A stretch of 64,000 nucleotides of DNA from CAVSWT01 sp963731745. GTDB lineage: Bacteria; Bacteroidota; Ignavibacteria; Ignavibacteriales; Ignavibacteriaceae. The notes under the pieces are model-generated. The model had not been told where the DNA came from. It ran no database searches and saw only the letters and a program-made list of their open reading frames with translations. Shown here in pieces: positions 28,828 to 37,521 of the stretch; position 1 is the first letter of the stretch; every line of letters starts with the position of its first letter. Made by a program: the position numbers and the translations under genes. The DNA is taken from contig CAVSWT010000032.1 in assembly GCA_963731745.1 (NCBI GenBank), positions 36,832 to 100,831 on the forward strand, in the 5' to 3' direction.

Positions 28828-30276
28828 ATGAGTACAACTGAAACTTCCACCATTGAACAATTAGCGAATAAAGAATATAAGTATGGTTTTGTAACTGAAA
28901 TTGAAGCAGATAGTTTTGCTAAAGGTTTAAGTGAAAATATAATCCGTCAGCTTTCGGCAATAAAAAACGAGCCGGAATGGATGCTTGAGTGGAGATTAAA
29001 ATCATATAAACACTGGCTGACGATGAAAGAACCGCATTGGCCGAATGTAAAGTATAATAAAATAAATTATCAAGATATCTCCTACTACTCCGCTCCTAAA
29101 AAGAAACCGAAATTAAACAGTCTTGATGAAGTTGATCCTGAAATGCTGGAGACATTTAAAAAGTTAGGAATATCATTAGACGAACAAAAAAGATTAAGCA
29201 ATGTAGCTGTTGATGCTGTATTTGATTCAGTTTCTGTTGCAACTACGTTCAAAGAAACACTTGCTAAAGAAGGAATAATTTTTTGTTCAATTTCGGAAGC
29301 AATCAAAAATCATCCGGAATTGGTAAAACAATATTTGGGAAGTGTGGTTCCCTATACAGATAACTTTTTTGCAACATTAAATTCTGCGGTATTCAGTGAT
29401 GGTTCTTTCGTTTATATTCCTAAAGGAGTTCGCTGCCCGATGGAGCTTTCCACTTACTTTAGAATTAACGCTGCTAATACAGGACAGTTTGAAAGAACAT
29501 TAATTATTGCTGATGAAGGAGCTTATGTAAGTTATCTTGAAGGCTGCACAGCTCCAATGAGAGACGAGAATCAGCTTCACGCTGCGGTAGTGGAATTGGT
29601 TGCGCTAGATAATGCACAAATTAAATATTCAACCGTTCAAAATTGGTATGCAGGTGATAAAGAAGGCAAAGGCGGAATTTATAATTTTGTAACCAAACGT
29701 GGAGCTTGTCGCGGAATAAACTCAAAAATTTCATGGACTCAAGTTGAAACTGGATCCGCTATTACCTGGAAATATCCAAGCTGTATTCTTCAAGGTGATA
29801 ATTCAATCGGTGAATTTTATTCTGTTGCGATGACAAATAATTATCAGCAGGCGGATACTGGTACAAAAATGATTCATATTGGAAAAAACACTAAGAGCAC
29901 AATTATCTCTAAAGGAATATCAGCCGGTAAAAGTCAAAATAGTTATCGCGGCCTAGTTAGAATTATTAAGCGCGCAGATAATGCTAGGAATTTTTCACAG
30001 TGTGATTCTTTATTAATCGGAGATAGATGCGGTGCACATACTTTCCCCTATTTAGAAATTAATAATCCTTCTGCGCAGATAGAGCATGAAGCAACAACTT
30101 CAAAAATTGGTGAAGATCAAATTTTCTATTTAAATCAGCGCGGCATTTCTACTGAAGACGCGATAGGATTAATTGTCAACGGTTACTGTAAAGAAGTTTT
30201 TAAAGAACTGCCGATGGAGTTTGCTGTTGAAGCTCAAAAACTGTTAAGCATAAGTCTTGAAGGCAGTGTTGGATAG
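28828..30276 (+). CDS. sufB: Fe-S cluster assembly protein SufB
   Basis: Scaffold subunit of the SufBCD complex, on which [4Fe-4S] clusters are built in the cytosol. Length from ATG 28828 is 482 residues, normal for SufB; an AGGAG site lies 5 bases upstream, so the TTG start 15 bases earlier is rejected. Hallmarks are SDGSFVYIPKGVRCPMELSTYFRI, YLEGCTAPM, the beta-helix core and a C-terminal GISTEDAIGLIVNGYCKEV. It is the first gene of suf, transcribed divergently from the SGNH hydrolase. A TTGACT...TTTACG stretch near 28738-28765 could be the promoter. Confidence 0.97.
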   Translation: MSTTETSTIEQLANKEYKYGFVTEIEADSFAKGLSENIIRQLSAIKNEPEWMLEWRLKSYKHWLTMKEPHWPNVKYNKINYQDISYYSAPKKKPKLNSLDEVDPEMLETFKKLGISLDEQKRLSNVAVDAVFDSVSVATTFKETLAKEGIIFCSISEAIKNHPELVKQYLGSVVPYTDNFFATLNSAVFSDGSFVYIPKGVRCPMELSTYFRINAANTGQFERTLIIADEGAYVSYLEGCTAPMRDENQLHAAVVELVALDNAQIKYSTVQNWYAGDKEGKGGIYNFVTKRGACRGINSKISWTQVETGSAITWKYPSCILQGDNSIGEFYSVAMTNNYQQADTGTKMIHIGKNTKSTIISKGISAGKSQNSYRGLVRIIKRADNARNFSQCDSLLIGDRCGAHTFPYLEINNPSAQIEHEATTSKIGEDQIFYLNQRGISTEDAIGLIVNGYCKEVFKELPMEFAVEAQKLLSISLEGSVG

Positions 30277-30325
30277 TTATGTTTTGTCGTTCCAAATTTT
30301 AATTGAAAACTATTTAATTCATAAG

Positions 30326-30346
30326 ATGCTGAATCAAGTTCAGCAT
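30326..30346. repeat. Intergenic hairpin between sufB and sufC
   Basis: ATGCTGAA (30326-30333) pairs with TTCAGCAT (30339-30346) over a 5-base loop, and TGACGG follows. It resembles short palindromic intergenic repeats and could trim or pause the transcript; no T-run follows, so it is not a standard terminator. Confidence 0.45.
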
Positions 30347-30377
30347 GACGGAATAAGAAAATAATTTAAGGAATAAA

Positions 30378-31148
30378 ATGTTAGAAGTTAAAAATCTATT
30401 CGTAAAAATTGAGGGAAAAGAAATATTAAAAGGTATTAATCTAAAAATAAATGCCGGCGAAGTTCATGCAATTATGGGACCGAATGGTTCAGGTAAAAGC
30501 ACTTTAGCTTCCGTGCTTGCGGGAAAAGAAGAATATGAAGTAACCAAAGGTGAAGTAATATTTAACGGCAAAAATTTATTCGATCTTTCTACCGAAGATA
30601 GAGCAAGAGAAGGTATATTTTTAGCTTTTCAATATCCTGTTGAGATTCCTGGAGTGAGCAATACAAATCTTTTAAAAACAGCTCTAAATGAAATAAGAAA
30701 GTACAGAGGTGAAGAAGAATTAGATACAATGGATTTTCTTACCTTAATAAAAGATAGAATGAAATTAGTTGAATTAGACCAATCTCTGCTTAGCCGTTCT
30801 GTTAACGAAGGATTTTCCGGCGGTGAGAAAAAAAGAAATGAAATTTTTCAGATGGCAGTGTTAGAGCCGAAGCTTTCAATTCTTGATGAAACAGATTCGG
30901 GACTTGATATTGACGCATTGAGAATTGTTGCAAACGGTGTGAATAAATTGAAGACAAAAGATACTGCAACTATAGTGGTTACGCATTATCAGCGATTGCT
31001 TAATTACATTGTGCCGGATTTTGTTCATGTGCTTTATAATGGAAGAATAGTAAAATCAGGCGGCAAGGAATTAGCTTTTGAGCTTGAAGAAAAAGGTTAT
31101 GATTGGATAAAAGAGGATAAGAACGAATTAGTTGAATCTAATAATTAA
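30378..31148 (+). CDS. sufC: Fe-S cluster assembly ATPase SufC
   Basis: ABC-type ATPase of the SufBCD complex that powers cluster assembly and iron entry. 256 residues: Walker A GPNGSGKSTLA, Q-loop AFQYPVEIPGVS (SufC-typical), signature FSGGEKKRNE, Walker B LSILDETDSGLDIDALR and the H-switch VVTHYQR. All ATPase residues are present. It lies 101 bases after sufB, with a small hairpin in the gap, and precedes sufD. Confidence 0.98.
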   Translation: MLEVKNLFVKIEGKEILKGINLKINAGEVHAIMGPNGSGKSTLASVLAGKEEYEVTKGEVIFNGKNLFDLSTEDRAREGIFLAFQYPVEIPGVSNTNLLKTALNEIRKYRGEEELDTMDFLTLIKDRMKLVELDQSLLSRSVNEGFSGGEKKRNEIFQMAVLEPKLSILDETDSGLDIDALRIVANGVNKLKTKDTATIVVTHYQRLLNYIVPDFVHVLYNGRIVKSGGKELAFELEEKGYDWIKEDKNELVESNN

Positions 31149-31253
31149 TGTTAAGATAAGTGTTGTACATAAACTCAATTTCTTAAAGAAATAGGTTTAT
31201 AAAAAACTACTAATTTTTGTTAACAAAAAAGATTTTGGAGCTAAAATAAGAAG

Positions 31254-32570
31254 ATGAGTAATGCAGTAGAATTTAAAAATTGGTTTTTAAAAAACTTTGA
31301 GGCTTTTGAAAACAGTCTTAATGGCGAAAGTAAAAAACCAATTCACAAAATTAGAAAAGAAGCTATCAGTGAGTTTAGTGAATTAAACTTCCCCACTCTT
31401 AAAGATGAAGAATGGAAGTACACAAATATTTCTCCTTTACTAAATCATAATTTTGTTCCTTCAAAAGGCGAAGCAAAATTATCGCAAAAAGATATCAGCA
31501 AATTTTTATTCGATAACATAAAAGACAATCATTTAGTATTTGTGAATGGTTTTTATTCAGAAGAATTATCAAATCTTGATAAAATTACAAAAGGAGTGGT
31601 AGTTAAAAATTTATCTTCCGCAATGGAAGAGAATTCAGAAATTGTTCAAAAACATTTTGGTAAATACGCTGTTTCTAAAGGACAAATTTTTACATCTCTT
31701 AGTACGGCATTTACAAATGACGGTGCTTTTATTTATGTACCCGATGGTAAAATTGTTGAAGAACCAATTCACATAATGTTTATTACTGATTCAACGAATA
31801 AAAAAGTATTATCACAACCGCGTAATTTATTTATTGCTGGCAGGAATTCTCAAGTAACAATTATTGAACATTATTTTTCATTAGATGATTCAATTTATTT
31901 TACAAATTCTGTCACTGAATTTGTTGCAGATGAAAATGCAATTATTGATCACATAAAACTGCAGGAAGAAAGTAAAAACGCATTTCATATTGCAAGAATG
32001 GAAGTGGGTCAAGAACGTTCAAGTAATTTTACTTCACATTCAATATCACTCGGAGCTTCAATCGCTCGAAATGATTTTAATTCTAAGTTTAATGATGTTG
32101 GCGGCGAGTGTATGATGAACGGTTTATTCTTAACCGAAGACTCCCAGCTTTTTGATACGCATACTTTAATTGATCATGCAAAACCTCATTGCAATAGTCA
32201 CGAACATTATAAAGGTATTTTAGATGATAAATCTCGCGGAGTTTTTAACGGGAAAGTAATTGTAAGGCAGGATGCACAAAAGACAAATGCTTTTCAGGAA
32301 AATAATAATATAATTTTATCAAACGAGGCGCTTGTAAATACCAAGCCCCAATTAGAAATTTTTGCCGACGATGTTAAATGTTCGCATGGCGCAACCATTG
32401 GTCAAATTGATGAAGAAGCAATGTTCTATTTGAATACACGAGGAATTGGAAAAGATGCGGCCAAAGCAATGTTAATTCATGCATTTGCAAGTGATGTTTT
32501 AACTTCAATAAAAGTTAAAGAAGTTCGCGAATATCTTGAGGTAATATTAAATAAAAAATTTGATAGCTAA
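31254..32570 (+). CDS. sufD: Fe-S cluster assembly protein SufD
   Basis: SufD subunit, 438 residues, paralogous to SufB and completing the SufB-SufC2-SufD complex. N-terminal helical part includes FPTLKDEEWKYTNISPL, a SufD signature; the beta-helix core and C-terminal domain follow with DVKCSHGATIGQIDEEAMFYLNTRG, in which the conserved histidine next to cysteine is kept (CSHGAT). It follows sufC by about 105 bases. No damage seen. Confidence 0.97.
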   Translation: MSNAVEFKNWFLKNFEAFENSLNGESKKPIHKIRKEAISEFSELNFPTLKDEEWKYTNISPLLNHNFVPSKGEAKLSQKDISKFLFDNIKDNHLVFVNGFYSEELSNLDKITKGVVVKNLSSAMEENSEIVQKHFGKYAVSKGQIFTSLSTAFTNDGAFIYVPDGKIVEEPIHIMFITDSTNKKVLSQPRNLFIAGRNSQVTIIEHYFSLDDSIYFTNSVTEFVADENAIIDHIKLQEESKNAFHIARMEVGQERSSNFTSHSISLGASIARNDFNSKFNDVGGECMMNGLFLTEDSQLFDTHTLIDHAKPHCNSHEHYKGILDDKSRGVFNGKVIVRQDAQKTNAFQENNNIILSNEALVNTKPQLEIFADDVKCSHGATIGQIDEEAMFYLNTRGIGKDAAKAMLIHAFASDVLTSIKVKEVREYLEVILNKKFDS

Positions 32571-32589
32571 TTCATTAAATGGTAATTAT

Positions 32590-32662
32590 TGTCAGTCTGA
32601 ATTTGTCTACGACTGATGATTTATAATCAAGTCACGTTTTGACAAACTTAATGTGACGACAT
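32590..32662. repeat. Imperfect inverted repeat between sufD and sufS
   Basis: The segment begins TGTCAGTCTGAATTTGTC and ends GACAAACTTAATGTGACGACA, an imperfect inverted repeat spanning most of the 121-base sufD-sufS gap. It recalls the palindrome in the sufB-sufC gap and may be a REP-like element or an RNA-processing hairpin. Weak evidence. Confidence 0.35.
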
Positions 32663-32691
32663 CATTCTTAAATTATAAATATTTTTAAAAA

Positions 32692-33942
32692 ATGAGTATA
32701 GAAACTTCTTCAATAAATAGAATTGCTTTTGATGTAGAAAGAATCAGAAATGATTTTCCGATTTTGAAACAAAAAGTTCACAGTAAGCCATTGGTTTATT
32801 TTGACAATGCCGCAACTACTCAAAAACCACAGGCGGTTATTGATTCACTGACGAATTATTATTCAACAATAAATTCAAATATACATAGAGGAGTTCATGC
32901 TTTAAGTGAAGCGGCTACTGAGGCATTTGAAAATTCAAGAATCAAAATTCAAAGGTATATAAATGCTAAAAGCGAAAAAGAAATAATTTTTACTCGTGGT
33001 ACAACTGAAGGAATAAATTTAGTTGCAAATTCTTTTGGTAAAAGTCATTTGAATGAAGGTGACGAAATTATTATTTCCGCAATGGAACATCATTCAAATA
33101 TAGTCCCCTGGCAATTGCTTGCATCAGAGAAAAAATTAAATTTAAAAATAATTCCCATTAATGATGATGGTGAAATAATATTTGAAGAATTTGAAAAATT
33201 AATTTCAAATAAAACAAAATTAATTTCAGTAGTATATGTTTCAAATTCTTTAGGCACAATAAATCCAATTGAACGGATTATTCAAACTGCTCATGCAAAT
33301 AATATCCCGGTTTTAATTGATGCTGCTCAAGCTGTCAGCCACTTCCCTATAGATGTTCAAAAATTAGATTGTGACTTCCTTGCTTTTTCAGGACACAAGC
33401 TTTATGGCCCAACAGGGATTGGAGTACTTTACGGCAAACAAGATTTATTAGAATCGATGCCTCCATTTATGGGCGGCGGAGATATGATTTCAAAAGTAAC
33501 TTTTGAAAAAACTACTTTCAACGAATTGCCTTATAAATTTGAAGCCGGCACATCGAATATTGCAGATGCAATTGGATTAGGTGCGGCGATTGATTATGTA
33601 CAGAATATCGGCTTGGAAAATATTTATCATCATGAGAAAGATATTCTCGATTACGCAACAAAAGAAATTTTAAATTTAGGCAAAGTTAAATTGATTGGAA
33701 CTGCAAAAAATAAAAGCGGAGTTTTATCCTTTATTATTGAGGACATTCATCCGCATGATGTGGGTACATTTGTCGATTTTGAAGGAATTGCAATTAGAAC
33801 CGGACATCATTGCACACAGCCGGTAATGGATAGGTATAATATTCCAGCCACTTCGCGTGCATCATTTGCAATATATAATACAAGAGAAGAAGTTGATCTT
33901 TTTATTAAAGCGTTAAAAAAAGTTTCAGAGGTTTTTAATTAA
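32692..33942 (+). CDS. sufS: Cysteine desulfurase SufS
   Basis: PLP-dependent group II cysteine desulfurase, 416 residues, supplying sulfur for SufBCD. Visible residues: PLP-binding Lys236 in FSGHKLYGPTGIG and the persulfide cysteine Cys374 in RTGHHCTQPVMDRY. N-terminal DFPILKQKVHSKPLVYFDNAATTQKP is the family start. The ATG has no clear Shine-Dalgarno. The stop overlaps the sufU start (TAATG), so the two are translationally coupled, matching their direct partnership in sulfur transfer. Confidence 0.98.
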   Translation: MSIETSSINRIAFDVERIRNDFPILKQKVHSKPLVYFDNAATTQKPQAVIDSLTNYYSTINSNIHRGVHALSEAATEAFENSRIKIQRYINAKSEKEIIFTRGTTEGINLVANSFGKSHLNEGDEIIISAMEHHSNIVPWQLLASEKKLNLKIIPINDDGEIIFEEFEKLISNKTKLISVVYVSNSLGTINPIERIIQTAHANNIPVLIDAAQAVSHFPIDVQKLDCDFLAFSGHKLYGPTGIGVLYGKQDLLESMPPFMGGGDMISKVTFEKTTFNELPYKFEAGTSNIADAIGLGAAIDYVQNIGLENIYHHEKDILDYATKEILNLGKVKLIGTAKNKSGVLSFIIEDIHPHDVGTFVDFEGIAIRTGHHCTQPVMDRYNIPATSRASFAIYNTREEVDLFIKALKKVSEVFN

Positions 33943-34397
33943 TGGATGCGGAATTAAGAGAGTTGTATCAGCAAGTAATTTTAGATCATAATAAAAGTCC
34001 AAGAAATTTTAGGAAGTTAGAAAACGCAAATCATTTTGCTGAGGGCTATAATCCGTTATGCGGAGATAAAATTGATATTTATTTGTTTGTCGAAGATGAT
34101 AAAGTAAAGGATATTTCTTTTCAAGGAAATGGGTGCGCTATTTCAAAAGCATCCGCATCATTGATGAGTTCAATTGTAAAAGGCAAAACAGTTAGTGAAA
34201 CAAAAGAGTTGTTTGAAAAATTTCATGATTTAATTACAGGAAAAATAGATAACGATTCTGCATTTGATACTCTTGGAAAATTGTCTGTATTCGCCGGAGT
34301 AAAAGAATTTCCATCAAGAGTAAAATGCGCTTCGCTTGCTTGGCACACAATGAATGCAGCATTGAAAAATGAAGAACAAAATGTTACGACTGAATAA
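33942..34397 (+). CDS. sufU: SufU zinc-dependent sulfurtransferase
   Basis: Partner of SufS that accepts its persulfide sulfur. 151 residues with the IscU-like fold; zinc/sulfur ligands are Cys40 and Asp42 (YNPLCGD), Cys65 (GNGCAISKASASLM) and Cys129 (SRVKCASLAWHTM). The SufU-type spacer of roughly 20 residues between the second and third cysteine blocks is present, which separates it from IscU scaffolds. It overlaps the sufS stop by one base. Confidence 0.96.
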   Translation: MDAELRELYQQVILDHNKSPRNFRKLENANHFAEGYNPLCGDKIDIYLFVEDDKVKDISFQGNGCAISKASASLMSSIVKGKTVSETKELFEKFHDLITGKIDNDSAFDTLGKLSVFAGVKEFPSRVKCASLAWHTMNAALKNEEQNVTTE

Positions 34398-34422
34398 ATT
34401 TTTAAAATGAATGAATATTTAA

Positions 34423-34764
34423 ATGGAAAATGAAACAAAAGTTATGGCTGAAATAAACAAACAAGCTTTAGAAGATAGAATTATTCAGGTTTTAAAATCC
34501 TGTTACGATCCTGAAATTCCTGTAGATATTTTTGAGCTTGGTTTAATTTATGAAATTAGAATAGACAACGAAGCAAATGTTATATTAAAAATGACTTTAA
34601 CATCTCCTGCTTGTCCTGTTGCCGGTTCATTGCCTGGAGAAGTCGAAAGCAAAGTTGCTTCAATTCCGGAAGTGAATAGCTGCAAGATTGAATTAGTTTG
34701 GAATCCGCCGTGGGATAAAGATATGATGTCCGAAGTCGCAAAGGTGGAATTAGGATTTATGTGA
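34423..34764 (+). CDS. sufT: SufT/MIP18-type Fe-S assembly factor (DUF59)
   Basis: Small protein (113 residues) of the MIP18/DUF59 family, involved in Fe-S cluster carriage or maturation of target proteins. It has the hallmark DPEIPVDIFELGLIYEI (about residues 29-45) and SPACPVAG with the conserved Cys64. An alternative start at ATG 34444 would remove seven residues. It is 25 bases after sufU and is the last core suf gene before an AT-rich hairpin. Confidence 0.93.
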   Translation: MENETKVMAEINKQALEDRIIQVLKSCYDPEIPVDIFELGLIYEIRIDNEANVILKMTLTSPACPVAGSLPGEVESKVASIPEVNSCKIELVWNPPWDKDMMSEVAKVELGFM

Positions 34765-34769
34765 AATTA

Positions 34770-34842
34770 AAGTCAAAAATCAAATTTCAAAAGTCAAAAT
34801 AAATTTAAAAACTTTTTTGAATTTTGACCTTTGACTTTTGAA
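34770..34842. terminator. Hairpin after sufT, possible terminator or attenuator
   Basis: TTCAAAAGTCAAAAT (34786-34800) can pair with ATTTTGAC...CTTTTGAA (34821-34842), with an additional AAAGTCAAAAA arm on the left. It lies between sufT and the bacilliredoxin gene and may reduce downstream transcription. The stem is AT-rich and interrupted, so its strength is uncertain. Confidence 0.45.
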
Positions 34843-34894
34843 TTCATTATAGAAGTAAAAAATTAATCGATTAATAAATATAAAAGGAGTACCC

Positions 34895-35428
34895 ATGTTC
34901 AACATACTTTCTCGTCAGCCTATGTATGATCAAGATGCTGTACAGCCAATGAGAGACGAATTGGTTGCAGTTGGATTTGAAGAATTGCTAACACCCGAAA
35001 AAGTTGACGAAGCATTACAGGTAAAAGATGATAAGACTGCTTTGGTAATGATAAACTCAGTGTGCGGATGTGCTGCGGGAAGTGCACGTCCAGGAGTTTC
35101 ACTTGCACTACAAAATAATATTATCCCTGACAAACTTTATACAGTTTTTGCGGGTCAGGAAAAAGATGCAGTTGATAGAGTTCGACAAATGGTTAAAGAA
35201 TATCCGCCTTCATCACCAAGTGTAGCATTATTTAAAAATGGAGTTTTGATTTATTTCATGCAAAGATTAGATATTGAAGGCTACAATGCTCAACATATTG
35301 CAAACGAATTGATAAATGTTTTTAATGAACATTGTTCTGCAAATGGCCCTTCAATTCCTGCTGAAGCATTTGCTGAAGTACAATACGCAAAACAGTGCGG
35401 ATCAAAAATTCCGCTTTATAAAGCTTAA
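34895..35428 (+). CDS. Bacilliredoxin, BrxA/BrxB family (YphP/YqiW)
   Basis: Thiol protein that removes bacillithiol from oxidised proteins in other bacteria. 177 residues; the catalytic CGC motif is Cys57-Gly-Cys59 in NSVCGCAAGSARPGV, followed by the conserved VFAGQEKDAVDRVRQ. The family is usually near 145 residues; the extra ~30 at the C-terminus end CGSKIPLYKA and add another cysteine. A strong AGGAGT site precedes ATG 34895. Its place inside the suf region suggests protection of Fe-S assembly under oxidative stress. Confidence 0.93.
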   Translation: MFNILSRQPMYDQDAVQPMRDELVAVGFEELLTPEKVDEALQVKDDKTALVMINSVCGCAAGSARPGVSLALQNNIIPDKLYTVFAGQEKDAVDRVRQMVKEYPPSSPSVALFKNGVLIYFMQRLDIEGYNAQHIANELINVFNEHCSANGPSIPAEAFAEVQYAKQCGSKIPLYKA

Positions 35429-35529
35429 TGGTTTAAAGAATAAGCGAATGATTGGATGAGTTAAACTTATTCAATCATTCATTTTCTAAAAATAAGATTA
35501 GATTTTTTGATTTAAAAAAGTTAAAAAAA

Positions 35530-35994
35530 ATGAAATTCAGTTCACAAGAAGAATTTGGCTTAAGATGCTTGTTAAGAATTGGTAATGCGCCTAACGGATT
35601 AACAATTCCTGAAATAAGTGAGATGGAAGGAATTTCAACTGCTCTTGCAGGCAAGCTTTTAAGGTTACTTCGATTAGGCGGATTTATTGATAGTTCCAGG
35701 GGTCAAAGCGGCGGTTACAAATTATCACGTCCCGCAGATGAAATAATTATTGGCGAAGTTCTCGAAGTATTAGGAGGAAAGTTATTTGAATCTGGTTTTT
35801 GTGATGATCACGCCGGCACTGAAATGATTTGCACTCACACAGTTGACTGTTCAATAAGATCATTGTGGCGAACTGTTCAAAATTTATTAGACAGTGTTTT
35901 GAGTAAAACTACTCTCCAAAATTTACTTGGAAGTGAAAACGAAGTGAAAGTTTTAGTAAATACTTTAATATCAAATGAAGAATTATCAAATTAA
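35530..35994 (+). CDS. Rrf2/IscR-like transcriptional regulator
   Basis: Winged-helix Rrf2 regulator, probably the Fe-S-sensing controller of the suf operon. ATG 35530 gives 154 residues starting MKFSSQEEFGLRCLLRI, the family's normal start; a TTG 78 bases earlier is rejected. The recognition helix region is GISTALAGKLLRLLRLGGFI, the wing is GQSGGYKLSRP, and three cysteines (C91, C101, C107) have near-IscR spacing, consistent with a [2Fe-2S] or [4Fe-4S] ligand set. It follows the bacilliredoxin gene and ends 3 bases before a convergent gene. Confidence 0.9.
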   Translation: MKFSSQEEFGLRCLLRIGNAPNGLTIPEISEMEGISTALAGKLLRLLRLGGFIDSSRGQSGGYKLSRPADEIIIGEVLEVLGGKLFESGFCDDHAGTEMICTHTVDCSIRSLWRTVQNLLDSVLSKTTLQNLLGSENEVKVLVNTLISNEELSN

Positions 35995-35997
35995 AAA

Positions 35998-36360
35998 TTA
36001 TTTTTTCTTCTTACCGGTTTTGTCACTTTCATCTTCAGGTTTTAAATATCCCTCTTTTATTAAAGCCTCATTTGATTTGTAAACCGTAATTTTAACTTCG
36101 TTAGAAAAATTAAATCCCGTTGATTCAACTTTAACTCCGTCAATTACTTTTTCCAATTTTACTGAAGCATACATTTTATCATCAGCAACTAGATCCTCAT
36201 CTAATTTAGATTTCCGATCTGAGATATTTGCTAATGCCCAATACACACCTTTCTTTGCATTTTGATATGCGGTATTTATATCATCTTCCATTTTTGATTG
36301 AGAAAATGATAAAGTTGAAAAGAAGGACAAATATATTATTGAAATAATTATTAATCTCAT
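35998..36360 (-). CDS. Secreted hypothetical protein (120 aa)
   Basis: I do not recognise a family. It has an N-terminal signal peptide (LIIISIIYLSFFSTLSFSQ), then a short helical segment (DDINTAYQNAKKGVYWAL), a charged middle and a lysine-rich end (DKTGKKKK). Probably periplasmic. It is convergent with the Rrf2 gene and divergent from the SMP-30-type locus, with no operon partner. Confidence 0.65.
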   Translation of the reverse strand: MRLIIISIIYLSFFSTLSFSQSKMEDDINTAYQNAKKGVYWALANISDRKSKLDEDLVADDKMYASVKLEKVIDGVKVESTGFNFSNEVKITVYKSNEALIKEGYLKPEDESDKTGKKKK

Positions 36361-36454
36361 ATTACAGCCTTTCCATTAATTAAATCTAACTGAAATTTAG
36401 TATCTTAAAAATAGTCAATTCAAATTCTTTCAAATAACTTTTTAAAATAATCTA

Positions 36455-37392
36455 ATGAAAAAAATAAATATAATTTTTGTATTCGCTAATATTTTATTAT
36501 TTGCAATTTCCGGCTTTCCTCAGCAAGCTTCTGAAACGAATAAGAAGACGCAATTTATAAAAATTGCTGAAAACTTAAATTTTCCTGAAGGGCCTGCCTG
36601 GGATGGGAAAAACAATTTGTTTGTCTCAAGCTGTTATGGAGGTTTTATATATGAAATATCCGGCGACTCATCGTTTAAGTTTATTGATTCAACACAAAAG
36701 CCGTTTAGATTGAAACAAACAAATGGGTTAACATTTGATGAAGATGGTAATATATTCGCTTGTGACTATGGAATAGGAGCAATCTTAAAAATTTCGCCAA
36801 CTGGTAAAACTGAAATTTATGCCAATGGCTACGAAGGTAAAAAATTTAATCGTCCAAATGATTTGGCATTTGACCCGAATGGAAACCTTTATTTTACAGA
36901 TCCGAAATCATACGGAAAAGATAAACCAGATGGCGTGGTTTATATGATAAATATATAAAACAAAAAATGTAATTCCTGTTGCGGAAGAACTCTGTTTTCC
37001 AAATGGGATTGCATTTTCGTTGGATGCTAAAAATTTATTTGTTTGTGAATCAGCTCAATAATAGAATTTTAAAATTTGCTGTTGACAAAAATGGAAGACT
37101 TTCGAATAAAAATGTTTTTATCGAATTACCCGGCGGCGATCCTGACGGTATTGCATTTGATGAAAATGGAAATTTGTATGCTGCTCACTTTGGCGGCGGA
37201 CATATTTTTGTTATCTCTCCAAATGGACAAATAGTTGATTCGATTCAAACTCCTGGTAAAAAACCAAGTAATGTAGAATTCGGCGGAAAAGATTTTAAGA
37301 CTTTATTCATAACTGAAGATGAAACAAATTCTGTTTACAAAGCGAATATTGAAATTCCTGGTGCAAAGTTATTTTATTCACCCGAAGACTAA
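36455..37392 (+). pseudogene. SMP-30/gluconolactonase-type secreted protein with two frameshifts
   Basis: A six-bladed propeller of the SMP-30/gluconolactonase/LRE family, exported by the signal ending ISGFPQQ. The gene is read in three frames: 36455-36958 (167 residues, to NLYFTDPKSYGKDKPDG), a middle part ~36951-37061 in another frame (NVIPVAEELCFPNGIAFSL, then CESAQ), and 36979-37392 in the third (NNRILKFAVDKNGRL onward). Each change fits one extra base, near 36950 and near 37060. All pieces are well conserved, so it is either a recent pseudogene or an artefact of the assembly. Intact, it would be about 310 residues. Confidence 0.75.
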
Positions 37393-37521
37393 AATTTAAT
37401 TTATTGCTTAACAAAGAAGTTCAATTCAAACCGACTTTTTGCATTCAGATAAATCTATAATTATTTTTGTTTCAACATTTTGATATTTTTCAGAATAATA
37501 TTCTTAGCAAAGGAGAATTAA

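Noticed and set aside
36950..37062. Programmed ribosomal frameshifting in the SMP-30-type gene
   Set aside because: Two shifts in a row, with no slippery heptamer or downstream structure that I can see; mutation or base-call error is simpler.
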